Positions 13,063-20,764 of a DNA stretch of 21,514 nt are shown here, in pieces. Position 1 is the stretch's first letter. Each line of letters opens with the position of its first letter. A program made the position numbers and the translations under genes. The DNA is from UMGS902 sp045580835 (GTDB taxonomy: Bacteria > Bacillota > Clostridia > Oscillospirales > CAG-272), in contig JAZNOM010000099.1 in assembly GCA_045580835.1 (NCBI GenBank), forward strand, positions 1-21,514, read 5' to 3'. The notes beneath the pieces were generated by a model. That model saw only the letters and a program-made list of their open reading frames with translations, did no database searches and was not told the origin of the DNA.

Positions 13063-13090
13063 GGCGGCAGAAGCAAGCCCCTGCCCTACG
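13063..13090. repeat. Short intergenic motif GGCGGCAGAAGCAAGCCCCT...
   Basis: This GC-rich stretch after the lipase stop resembles a short repeat style (G-rich, GCAAGCCCCTGCCCTAC) that I recall as common in gut Clostridia genomes. Only one copy is visible, so the call rests on memory. Confidence 0.35.
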
Positions 13091-13124
13091 GGTTTGTGGA
13101 TTCCGATTTACTACCATAAACATT

Positions 13125-13151
13125 AAGCCGATGCTTTTGCATCGGCTTTTT
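13125..13151 (+). terminator. Terminator of the lipase gene
   Basis: A perfect 10-bp stem AAGCCGATGC/GCATCGGCTT with loop TTTT is followed by further T residues on the plus strand. Its T-run overlaps the pcrA stop codon. On the minus strand there is no long T-run, so its effect on pcrA is less certain. Confidence 0.85.
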
Positions 13152-15303
13152 ATAAAATATCCAGCTTTACTCTTTGCGATATTGCGCGCGGAGTATCAAT
13201 GCCGTCGAACTGTACCATATACGCGCCTCGGTTTAAATCAATGTCAACTACGGTGCCTTTGCCTAAAATCGCATGCTTTATGCGACTGCCAACGGCAATA
13301 AGATTTTCTTCACTACCGCTTTTAAGAAATTTCCCGCTGTTTTCGATATAATGCTTTGCTTCTGCCACGAGAGTATCGCGCGGCGGCGGTACAAAGTTTA
13401 AAAGTTCACTGTCTATGTCCAAAACAAAGCGCGACGGATAGCGCGGAGTTCCGTCAAAATTTCGCCCCTCCGCCTCAGTGATATAGAGCATTTTTTCGGC
13501 ACGCGTCACCGCTACAAACGCAAGGCGGCGTTCCTCCTCCATTGCTTCACAGGTCTGCGTTTTGCGTGTCGGGAACACTCCCTCGTTCATCGCGGCGAGA
13601 AATACATACTTAAATTCAAGTCCCTTTGCGGTATGCACGGTCATAAGTTTTACCTTATCACCCGTGTCCTCCGCATCGCTATTGGTAAACAGTGCAATAT
13701 GCGCAAGATAGTGTGTAAGCGTACTTTCTTCCCCGCATGAAATCTCATACTCATGCACGGCCTGTTTAAGCTCGGCAAGATTGTCCAGCCTGTCCTGCGC
13801 TCCCTCGGTGCGAAGCATTTTTTCGTAGCCGCTCTCATTTAAAATTGCCGCAAGCACCTCCGAAATCTGTCTGTCCTCATACTGTGCGGCTAACTTTTCG
13901 ATAAGCTCTACAAACTTTTGCGCCTTTGTACCTTTGAAAATCTCATTATCGAGATTTATAACAAGTGCATCGTAAAGAGAGGTGCCGTTTGCCTCGGCAA
14001 AATCGGTTAAAAACTGCATTCTTCTCTTGCCGATATTGCGTTTTGGCACATTTGCAATACGCGCAAAAGACAAATCATCCTTGTATGCAATCATGCGCAG
14101 ATAGGAAAGCGCGTCCTTTATCTCCATACGGTTAAAAAATTGCACACCGCTGTAAATCGTGTACGGAATCTGCTCTTTTAAAAAGGCTTCTTCAATAGCT
14201 CGGGTAACGTAATGCGCGCGGTAAAGCACGGTGATGTCGCGGTACGCAACGCCATTTTGATGCAGCTTTTTTATCTCCTCTGCAATCCAAAGGGCCTCGA
14301 CATCCGAGTTCTCTCCATGGTGACAAACCACACGCTCACCGCTTGCAAGAGTTGGTATAAGCCGCTTGTCAATACGGTTTTTGTTTTTGTCAATAAGCGA
14401 ATTTGCAACCGTTAGTATTTCGGGAGTTGAGCGATAATTCTGCATCATCATTACCGTTTTGACATTCGAAAACTCCTTGTCAAAATCAAGCAGATAGCGC
14501 ACGTTTGCACCACGCCAGGTGTAAATCGTCTGATCGGGGTCGCCCACGATAAACAGATTCTTGTGATAGCCCTGAAGTACCTCCATAAGTCGGTATTGAA
14601 GCGGGTCAATATCCTGAAACTCATCTATCATTATATACTCAAGTCGCTTTTGCCATTTGAGCTTTATATCCTTGTTTTCGTCAAATATGTAAAGTGAAAA
14701 CATAATGAGGTCATTGTAGTCAAGCGCAAAACACTTTTTCTCCTGATATAGGTAGCCGTAAAAGATAATGTCGGACGCGTTTGACGCATTTTCATACTTC
14801 TCACGGAGAGTATCAAGCGACATTGTAACCATATCAAGATAATAGCGCGGCTCTTTTATGCACTTGCGTATCTCTATCATATCGCGTGCATTTGAAAACG
14901 TCATGTCGCGGAGAGTAAGACCTCTCTCCTCATAAATAATGGCGAGCATCGCGTCGATATCGGAGTTGTCAAGCACAATAAAGCTTTTGGGATACTGCAC
15001 GGCATAGCTATCCTCCTGCAAAACCGAAACACAAAAACCGTGAAATGTGTTGATATATCCCGTATCATTATCGCCCGTAAGGTTGTGTATGCGGCGGCGC
15101 ATCTCATTTGCAGATTTATTGGTAAATGTAACGCAAAGGATATTGCCGGGCAAAATGCCCATTTCGTTAACAAGATATGCAAAGCGGTGCGAAAGCGCAC
15201 GGGTCTTACCGCTTCCCGCGCCTGCGATAACGCGCACATACCCCTCGGTGGAGGTAACCGCCTCGCGCTGTGCATCGTTTAAATTTCCTAAAATGTCGTA
15301 CAT
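13150..15303 (-). CDS. pcrA: PcrA/UvrD-type superfamily 1 DNA helicase
   Basis: This is a 717-aa 3'-5' ATP-dependent helicase used in repair and in clearing obstacles at replication forks. All SF1A motifs are visible: Walker A GAGSGKT (28-34), YIMIDEFQDIDPLQ (II), VGDPDQTIYTWRGA (III), QNYRST (IV), LMTVHTAKGLEFKYVFL (V) and VAVTRAEKMLY (VI). The C-terminus, GSRIKHAILGKGTVVDIDLN, looks like the Tudor-like module of PcrA that contacts RNA polymerase. The ATG at 15303 has GGAGGAG upstream. The frame is open to 15390, but that extension crosses the promoter and is rejected. It is a single-gene unit, divergent from the nucleotidase gene. Confidence 0.95.
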   Translation of the reverse strand: MYDILGNLNDAQREAVTSTEGYVRVIAGAGSGKTRALSHRFAYLVNEMGILPGNILCVTFTNKSANEMRRRIHNLTGDNDTGYINTFHGFCVSVLQEDSYAVQYPKSFIVLDNSDIDAMLAIIYEERGLTLRDMTFSNARDMIEIRKCIKEPRYYLDMVTMSLDTLREKYENASNASDIIFYGYLYQEKKCFALDYNDLIMFSLYIFDENKDIKLKWQKRLEYIMIDEFQDIDPLQYRLMEVLQGYHKNLFIVGDPDQTIYTWRGANVRYLLDFDKEFSNVKTVMMMQNYRSTPEILTVANSLIDKNKNRIDKRLIPTLASGERVVCHHGENSDVEALWIAEEIKKLHQNGVAYRDITVLYRAHYVTRAIEEAFLKEQIPYTIYSGVQFFNRMEIKDALSYLRMIAYKDDLSFARIANVPKRNIGKRRMQFLTDFAEANGTSLYDALVINLDNEIFKGTKAQKFVELIEKLAAQYEDRQISEVLAAILNESGYEKMLRTEGAQDRLDNLAELKQAVHEYEISCGEESTLTHYLAHIALFTNSDAEDTGDKVKLMTVHTAKGLEFKYVFLAAMNEGVFPTRKTQTCEAMEEERRLAFVAVTRAEKMLYITEAEGRNFDGTPRYPSRFVLDIDSELLNFVPPPRDTLVAEAKHYIENSGKFLKSGSEENLIAVGSRIKHAILGKGTVVDIDLNRGAYMVQFDGIDTPRAISQRVKLDIL

Positions 15304-15324
15304 GGTAGTCTCCTCCTTTTTTAC

Positions 15325-15359
15325 ATTATAACACGTAGGTTGTCCCATAAATCGGACAA
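15325..15359 (-). promoter_or_regulatory. Extended -10 promoter of pcrA with nearby inverted repeat
   Basis: On the minus strand, TGTTATAAT (15333-15325) is an extended -10 element; no good -35 box is seen. The inverted repeat TTGTCC-N8-GGACAA (15340-15359) sits where the -35 region would be and could be an operator. Its identity is unknown, and it does not match the Bacillus LexA box. Confidence 0.55.
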
Positions 15360-15425
15360 TTGATATTTTTTGATTTTGCAGTGATTTCATTATACCACAA
15401 TAATGTAGAATTTTCTTTAAATCTA

Positions 15426-15434
15426 TGATATAAT
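15426..15434 (+). promoter_or_regulatory. Extended -10 promoter of the 5'-nucleotidase gene
   Basis: TGATATAAT lies 28 nt before the ATG, with only a weak -35 region (TAGAAT at 15406-15411). GAGG, 7 nt before the ATG, is the ribosome binding site. Confidence 0.6.
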
Positions 15435-15461
15435 TAAAAAAATACTTTATGAGGTTAAAAC

Positions 15462-17303
15462 ATGAAACGCTTAATTACACTTGCGATTGCATTTATTCTT
15501 GCGCTTATGCTTTGCTTTGCGGCATCGGCAAAGGATGTAACCGTGCTGTTCACTCACGACCTGCACTCACATCTGCTCCCGTCACGCGATGAAGACGGCG
15601 GCGAATACGGCGGATATGCGCGCCTTATGACCGTTATAAACGAGCAAAAGGAAAAATATCCCGATGCCATACTTGTTGATGGCGGCGACTTTGCAATGGG
15701 TTCACTTTTCCAGACCGCGTACCCCACCTCGGCTATCGAACTTCGCATAATGGGCAAAATGGGCTATGACGTAACCACATTCGGCAACCATGAATTTGAC
15801 TATCTGCCGAGCGGTCTGATTTCGATGCTAAACGCCGCAAAAGAAAGCGGCGATGCTCTGCCTGAAATTGTCGAAGCAAACTATCTGCCTGCCGATGATA
15901 ACACAGAAATGCTCGGCGCGCTTAATAATTACGGTGTTAAAAGATTTACAGTAATTGAGCGCGGCGGTGTCTACTTCGTTGTTTTCGGCATATTTGGATA
16001 TGATGCTGACGACTGTGCGCCAAACTCGGGCATGGTTTTGCACTCCCCTGTCGAAACGGCACAAAGAGTTGTTGATGACGCTGTAAAATTCTGTATTGAT
16101 ACATATGGCGCAGAACCGGTGGTTATCTGCCTTTCACATAGCGGCACCGATGACGGCGAAGGCGAAGATTTTGAACTTGCCAAAGAGGTAAACGGCATTG
16201 ACGTTATCGTATCGGGACATACGCACACCACCTTAAGAGAGCCTATCGTTGTAAACGACACATACATTGTTTCGGCAGGCGAATACGGCAGAAATCTTGG
16301 TGTTGTAAACTTCACTTTCGACGACGGTACCGCATCACTTAAAGACTACACTCTTGTTCCTATAGACGAAAACGTGACAGATGATGCCGAAATCGCCGCT
16401 CTTGTAGAGGGCTACAAGACCGAAGTTGAGGAAAACTACCTTTCAAACTACGGCTTTTCATTTGACGAAGTGCTCTTGAATAACCCCTACGAATTTGAAA
16501 CTGTTAAGAAGGTTAAGGCTACACAGCACGAGTCAACGCTTGGCAACGTTTTCTCTGATGCGTACAAGTGGGCGGCAGAAAAAGCAAGCGGCAAGGCAGT
16601 TGATGTTGCGCTTACTGCCGCAGGCGTTTTACGCGAAACTCTGCCGCTCGGCGACGTGACCGTATCCGATGTGTTTAATGCGGCTTCACTTGGAGTTGGC
16701 ACCGAGGGCGAACTTATTGCGATTTACCTAACAGGAAAAGACCTTAAAACCGCGCTTGAGGTTGACGCATCCGTTCAGCCGCTGATGAAGAGTGCGCAGC
16801 TCTATTTCGCGGGTGTTGAGTATTCGTTTAACACAAACCGCATGATTTTCAACAAGGTTGATTATGCAATGCTCCGCCGCGCAGACGGCACTTTGGAAAA
16901 AATTGAAAACGACAAGCTTTACAGAGTTGTAACGGGTATGTACTGCGGTCAGATGCTCGGCACGGTTGAAAGCACATCTTTTGGACTTATCTCGATTACT
17001 CCGCGCGATGAAAACGGCAATCCGATTGAAGTAAAAGACCTCGCGAGCTATGTCATCACAGATAAAGACGGCGTAAAGCTTAAAGAATGGTACGCAATTT
17101 CGTCATACCTTAAAGAAATGGACGGCGAAATAAGCGAAAACTACTCGGCGCCCGATGGACGAAAGGTAGTTTATTCAAGCCTTAATCCCGTTAAGCTTTT
17201 GAGAGGCGCCAACATTTTTACATTTGTACTGCTTGCAGTAATTGCGGTGCTTGTACTCGCAGTAGTGCTTGTTGTAAGAAAGATTATACGCAAGAAAAAA
17301 TAA
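15462..17303 (+). CDS. Secreted membrane-anchored 5'-nucleotidase / metallophosphatase
   Basis: This 613-aa enzyme of the 5'-nucleotidase/UshA family is expected to remove phosphate from extracellular nucleotides or related esters. A signal peptide (residues 1-23, ending ASA) is followed by a metallophosphatase domain with dimetal motifs FTHDLHSH, VDGGDFAMGS, TFGNHEFDY, CLSHSGTDDG and VSGHTHT. The usual GDxH-type first motif reads HDLHSH. The C-terminal nucleotidase domain (about 340-570) contains the substrate-specificity region, including ESTLGNVFSDAYKWAAEKAS. A final membrane segment (about 585-605) and basic tail RKIIRKKK anchor it in the membrane; no LPxTG signal is seen. It is a single-gene unit with its own promoter and terminator. 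The exact substrate cannot be told. Confidence 0.9.
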   Translation: MKRLITLAIAFILALMLCFAASAKDVTVLFTHDLHSHLLPSRDEDGGEYGGYARLMTVINEQKEKYPDAILVDGGDFAMGSLFQTAYPTSAIELRIMGKMGYDVTTFGNHEFDYLPSGLISMLNAAKESGDALPEIVEANYLPADDNTEMLGALNNYGVKRFTVIERGGVYFVVFGIFGYDADDCAPNSGMVLHSPVETAQRVVDDAVKFCIDTYGAEPVVICLSHSGTDDGEGEDFELAKEVNGIDVIVSGHTHTTLREPIVVNDTYIVSAGEYGRNLGVVNFTFDDGTASLKDYTLVPIDENVTDDAEIAALVEGYKTEVEENYLSNYGFSFDEVLLNNPYEFETVKKVKATQHESTLGNVFSDAYKWAAEKASGKAVDVALTAAGVLRETLPLGDVTVSDVFNAASLGVGTEGELIAIYLTGKDLKTALEVDASVQPLMKSAQLYFAGVEYSFNTNRMIFNKVDYAMLRRADGTLEKIENDKLYRVVTGMYCGQMLGTVESTSFGLISITPRDENGNPIEVKDLASYVITDKDGVKLKEWYAISSYLKEMDGEISENYSAPDGRKVVYSSLNPVKLLRGANIFTFVLLAVIAVLVLAVVLVVRKIIRKKK

Positions 17304-17336
17304 AAAAAATATCAGCCGAAAGGCTGATATTTTTTT
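17304..17336. terminator. Bidirectional terminator between nucleotidase gene and ispG
   Basis: A perfect 14-bp stem AAAAAATATCAGCC/GGCTGATATTTTTT with a GAAA tetraloop starts right after the nucleotidase stop codon and overlaps the ispG stop codon. T-runs occur on both strands, so it ends both convergent units. Confidence 0.93.
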
Positions 17337-18417
17337 ACATTTTCTTAATTTCATCAACAAGGCGGGTAATGATATCTCCCTCGGAGATTTTTTCAACGAC
17401 CTCACCTTTTTTAATCAGCACAGCTTCGCCAATACCGCCTGCAATGCCGATGTCAGCCTCGCGCGCTTCGCCCGGACCGTTTACAACGCAACCCATAAGC
17501 GCAACCTTGATATCCTTTTCAAGCAATCCTTCGCGGCGTGCCGCATCTTCAAACTCTTTTGCAAGAGCGATAAGGTCAATCTTTGTTCTGCCGCAGGTCG
17601 GACATGAAACAATGTTCATTCTGCGTCGGCTGCTCATACCGAGTGCGGAGAGAATCTGATGCGCCGCCTCGACCTCATCAAGCGGATTTGCAGTAAGTGA
17701 AACACGGATAGTGTCGCCGATACCGCGCATCAGCGTGCCGCCGATGCCTATTGCGCCCTTGACAAGTCCGATACTGCCGCCGCCTGCCTCGGTTACGCCG
17801 ATATGTAACGGATAATTGCAACGGTCGGCAAGAATCTCATTTGCGCTTGACATAGCCGCAACATCGGAGGATTTTACCGAAAGAACTATATTGTCAAAAT
17901 CAAATTTTTCAAGCAAAGACGCGTGATACATTGCGCTTTCGGCAAGTGCTTCGGCAGTGGGAGAGCCGTACTTTGCAAGAATATTTTTTTCAAGCGAACC
18001 GCCGTTTACACCAATGCGAATCGGCACGCTGTTTTTTTGACATGCCTCTACTACGCGCTTAACTCTTGATTCATCGCCGATATTTCCGGGGTTGATACGG
18101 ATTTTGTCAACACCAGCAGCAGCACATTCAAGCGCAATGCGATAGTCAAAATGGATATCCGCAACAAGCGGCACCTTTATGCCCATTTCTTTGAGATATG
18201 CAAAGGTCTGCACACTCTCCGTATTTGGGGCAGTGATGCGCACAATGTCGCAGCCTGCGTCTTCAAGTGCTTTGACCTGCGCGTAAGTAGCCGCGCGGTC
18301 AAGTGTGTCTGTATTTGTCATCGACTGCACCGCAATAGGATTTTTGCCGCCTATTGCCAATCTGCCGATTTTTACTTCTTTTGCGCCGCGGCGCATATGA
18401 TTATATGCAGTAAGCAT
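17335..18417 (-). CDS. ispG: 4-hydroxy-3-methylbut-2-enyl diphosphate synthase IspG
   Basis: IspG carries out the sixth enzymatic step of the MEP pathway, reducing MEcPP to HMBPP with electrons from ferredoxin or flavodoxin. The ~360-aa length is typical of the short bacterial form. The N-terminal TIM-barrel starts near IAVQSMTNTDT. The C-terminal iron-sulfur domain has SCPTCGRTKIDL and MGCVVNGPGEA, giving the three cluster Cys and the conserved Glu. I chose the ATG at 18417 because AAAGGGA lies about 5 nt upstream. A GTG at 18441 would add eight residues and has no better signal. The gene follows rseP on the same strand, separated by repeat copy C. Confidence 0.96.
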   Translation of the reverse strand: MLTAYNHMRRGAKEVKIGRLAIGGKNPIAVQSMTNTDTLDRAATYAQVKALEDAGCDIVRITAPNTESVQTFAYLKEMGIKVPLVADIHFDYRIALECAAAGVDKIRINPGNIGDESRVKRVVEACQKNSVPIRIGVNGGSLEKNILAKYGSPTAEALAESAMYHASLLEKFDFDNIVLSVKSSDVAAMSSANEILADRCNYPLHIGVTEAGGGSIGLVKGAIGIGGTLMRGIGDTIRVSLTANPLDEVEAAHQILSALGMSSRRRMNIVSCPTCGRTKIDLIALAKEFEDAARREGLLEKDIKVALMGCVVNGPGEAREADIGIAGGIGEAVLIKKGEVVEKISEGDIITRLVDEIKKM

Positions 18418-18448
18418 GATTTCCCTTTCATTAAAGAACACGAGAAAT

Positions 18449-18582
18449 GTCAGAACCTTTTTAGGAAAGGTTCCGACACCTCCAAACCTTTTTATAAGAT
18501 TTATTGTCTGTAGCCATGGCTACACAAAAACATTTTTCAGTCTTTCTTTGGTTCTTTCTTCTAAAGAAAGAACACCCTCGTC
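18449..18582. repeat. Three-hairpin dispersed repeat, copy C (best preserved)
   Basis: The left stem runs from CAGAACCTTTTT through AGGAAAGGTTCCG. The middle is a perfect 16-bp palindrome TGTAGCCATGGCTACA (18509-18524). The right stem is GTTCTTTCTT/AAGAAAGAAC. It fills almost the whole gap between the rseP stop and the ispG start and so is probably transcribed. Unlike copy A, its end hairpin is not followed by a T-run on the minus strand, so read-through into ispG is possible. Confidence 0.88.
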
Positions 18583-18583
18583 A

Positions 18584-19606
18584 TTACCTGAACAATCCGA
18601 CAACATCCTTAAATGTTACAAACACCATTAGCGCAAGTAACAATGTTATACCGATAAAATGCACAAATCCCTCAACTTTTGGGCTGACTTTGCGGCGGAA
18701 TATCATTTCGTATAATATAAACACAAGTCTGCCGCCGTCAAGTGCAGGAAACGGCAAAAGATTGAACACGCCGAGGTTCATTGTGAGCGCGGCAAGCAGA
18801 TAGAAAAGGCTGTACGCACCGTTTGATGCCGCAGTTCCTATCGCCTCGGTTACGCCGACAGGACCACTGACTGCCTCCATGCCAACTCTGCCCGTGACAA
18901 GGTCGACAAGCGATTCCCAAATCATTTTAACCGTAGAAACGCCCATGTACCATGTGTGAACAAGAACATTGCCAACCGTTTTCTCCACAGGCATTACCAA
19001 AAAGTCACGAAGCCCGAAGACAACTCCGCTTTCTTCTATGGTGTGAAACTGCACGCCATTTAAAGTGACGCGCTTGCCGTCGCGGATAACCACCATATCA
19101 AGCGGCTCGTATCCGTCATGCAAAATCTCGTACTGCATATCGTCATAAGTATGCACAACCGAGCCGTTTATTTCGACAATCTCATCGCCGACTTTGAGCC
19201 ATTCGTTTGAAACGGCACCCTTGTCAAATTCGCCAACTACATTCGAAGCAAGAGTTGTTGAAAGCACGAGTCCGAGTGAGATAATAAAGCCGAGCAAAAG
19301 ATTCATCACGGCACCTGCGGCAACAATCAAAAACTTTTGCCACGGCTTTTTCTCCGAAAAGGAGTCCTCGCCGACCTCGTCCTCATCCTCGCCCTTCATT
19401 GAAACAAAGCCGCCGATGGGAAACAGACGGAAATTATACTTTGTTTCGTCCTTGCCAACCCATCCAAAAAGGCGCGGTCCCATGCCGAGCGAAAACTCGT
19501 AAATCTTAACGCCGCAAGCTCTTGCAACAAAAAAGTGCCCAGATTCGTGAATAGCTATCATAACGCCAAACGCAAAGATAGCGATAATTACTAATAAAAC
19601 CGTCAA
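18584..19606 (-). CDS. rseP: RseP-type site-2 zinc metalloprotease
   Basis: This intramembrane protease of the M50 family cleaves anti-sigma factors or leftover signal peptides. The 340-aa protein has the zinc motif H20-E21-x-x-H24 in the first membrane segment. One PDZ domain lies between (about 115-190), with VGDEIVEINGSVV. The third zinc ligand is in LLPFPALDGGR (D290) in a late membrane segment. It starts with TTG at 19606, supported by GAGG 7 nt upstream; the first internal Met would cut into the active-site helix. It follows dxr by 11 nt, in the usual Firmicute cdsA-dxr-rseP order. Confidence 0.95.
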   Translation of the reverse strand: MTVLLVIIAIFAFGVMIAIHESGHFFVARACGVKIYEFSLGMGPRLFGWVGKDETKYNFRLFPIGGFVSMKGEDEDEVGEDSFSEKKPWQKFLIVAAGAVMNLLLGFIISLGLVLSTTLASNVVGEFDKGAVSNEWLKVGDEIVEINGSVVHTYDDMQYEILHDGYEPLDMVVIRDGKRVTLNGVQFHTIEESGVVFGLRDFLVMPVEKTVGNVLVHTWYMGVSTVKMIWESLVDLVTGRVGMEAVSGPVGVTEAIGTAASNGAYSLFYLLAALTMNLGVFNLLPFPALDGGRLVFILYEMIFRRKVSPKVEGFVHFIGITLLLALMVFVTFKDVVGLFR

Positions 19607-19617
19607 CTTTTATCCTC

Positions 19618-20760
19618 TCAATACTTGGCTGCGATACCTGCGCGCACCTCTTTGTCTGCGGCAAAAACATCGTCAGCCGTGAAAATTTGCTTATTGGTAA
19701 AGGCGTTCATTGCCTCCTCGACAACCTCTGCAATCTGATAGAACTTGATTTTATCATCAAGGAAAAGTGCAACCGCCGCCTCGTTTGCACTACTTAACAC
19801 CGCGGGAAGCAGACCGCCCGCTTCAATAGCCGAAAATGCAAGGTCAAGTAGCCTAAAGGTCTTTCTGTCCGCCTCTTTAAAGGTAAGCGTGCCGACCTTG
19901 AATATGTCAAGCGGCTCTATCACCGCCGCGGTGCGGTCGGGATAGGTGATTGCAAACTGCACGCACTCGCGCATGTCAGGACAACTCATCTGTGCGATTA
20001 CAGCATTATCAATATATTCCACCGCACTGTGAATTATACTCTCGCGGTGAACGATAACCTGAATCTGGCAAGGCTTTACATCGAAAAGACGTACCGCCTC
20101 GATAACCTCAAGTCCTTTATTCATAAGTGTCGCACTGTCAATGGTAATCTTTGCGCCCATTGACCACGTGGGATGCTTCAAGGCATCGGCGCGTGTAACC
20201 GCGCGAAGCTGCTCGGCGGTATAACCGTAAAATGGGCCGCCTGAAGCGGTAAGCCAAAGACGTTTAACCTCGCTATGCTTACCTGCGTGCAAGCACTGAA
20301 AAATCGCACTGTGCTCGCTGTCAACGGGGATAAGTTCTGCTCCGTGCGCCTTTACCTCGGCTTTTACTATGTCACCTGCAGCAACAAGTGACTCCTTGTT
20401 TGCAATAGCAATACGCAAGCCGCGCTTTGCCGCCGCAAGTGTGGGCGCAAGACCCGCAAGTCCCAAAATAGAGTTTACCGCTACTTTAGACTCACACATA
20501 CCGATACAGTCGATAATGCCGTCTGCACCGCGGAGAATTTTTGTGTCCGTATCCTTTACACGCACTTTGAGGTCCTCTGCCGCCGCCTCGTCTGCCATAG
20601 CGCAAAAACGCGGCTTAAACTCGCGTATCTGCTCCTCGGCAAGCTTTACGTTTTTAGCAGCGGTAATCGCTTCAACATGGATGCTATGTGCGCGTGCGAC
20701 ATCAAGCGCCTGCGTACCGACAGAGCCGCTTGAGCCTAGAACTATAATAGATTTTTCCAT
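19618..20760 (-). CDS. dxr: 1-deoxy-D-xylulose 5-phosphate reductoisomerase
   Basis: Dxr (IspC) converts DXP to MEP with NADPH, the first committed step of the MEP isoprenoid pathway. The 380-aa product starts with the NADPH-binding motif IIVLGSSGSVG. The catalytic region includes ANKESLVAAG, VDSEHSAIFQCL, TASGGPFYGY, ATLMNKGLEVIEA and a final helical domain (ANEAAVALFLD). I chose the ATG at 20760, with GGA about 8 nt upstream inside the end of cdsA. A TTG at 20772 would add four residues but has no ribosome binding site. With ispG nearby, two MEP genes are in this window. Confidence 0.97.
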   Translation of the reverse strand: MEKSIIVLGSSGSVGTQALDVARAHSIHVEAITAAKNVKLAEEQIREFKPRFCAMADEAAAEDLKVRVKDTDTKILRGADGIIDCIGMCESKVAVNSILGLAGLAPTLAAAKRGLRIAIANKESLVAAGDIVKAEVKAHGAELIPVDSEHSAIFQCLHAGKHSEVKRLWLTASGGPFYGYTAEQLRAVTRADALKHPTWSMGAKITIDSATLMNKGLEVIEAVRLFDVKPCQIQVIVHRESIIHSAVEYIDNAVIAQMSCPDMRECVQFAITYPDRTAAVIEPLDIFKVGTLTFKEADRKTFRLLDLAFSAIEAGGLLPAVLSSANEAAVALFLDDKIKFYQIAEVVEEAMNAFTNKQIFTADDVFAADKEVRAGIAAKY

Positions 20761-20764
20761 AGTT

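Noticed and set aside
15304..15390. Longer start for pcrA
   Set aside because: The extension crosses the extended -10 element, and GGAGGAG precedes the ATG at 15303.
1321..18582. Dispersed repeats as a CRISPR array or insertion sequences
   Set aside because: Copies are kilobases apart, with no regular spacers, no transposase gene and no cas gene in the window.
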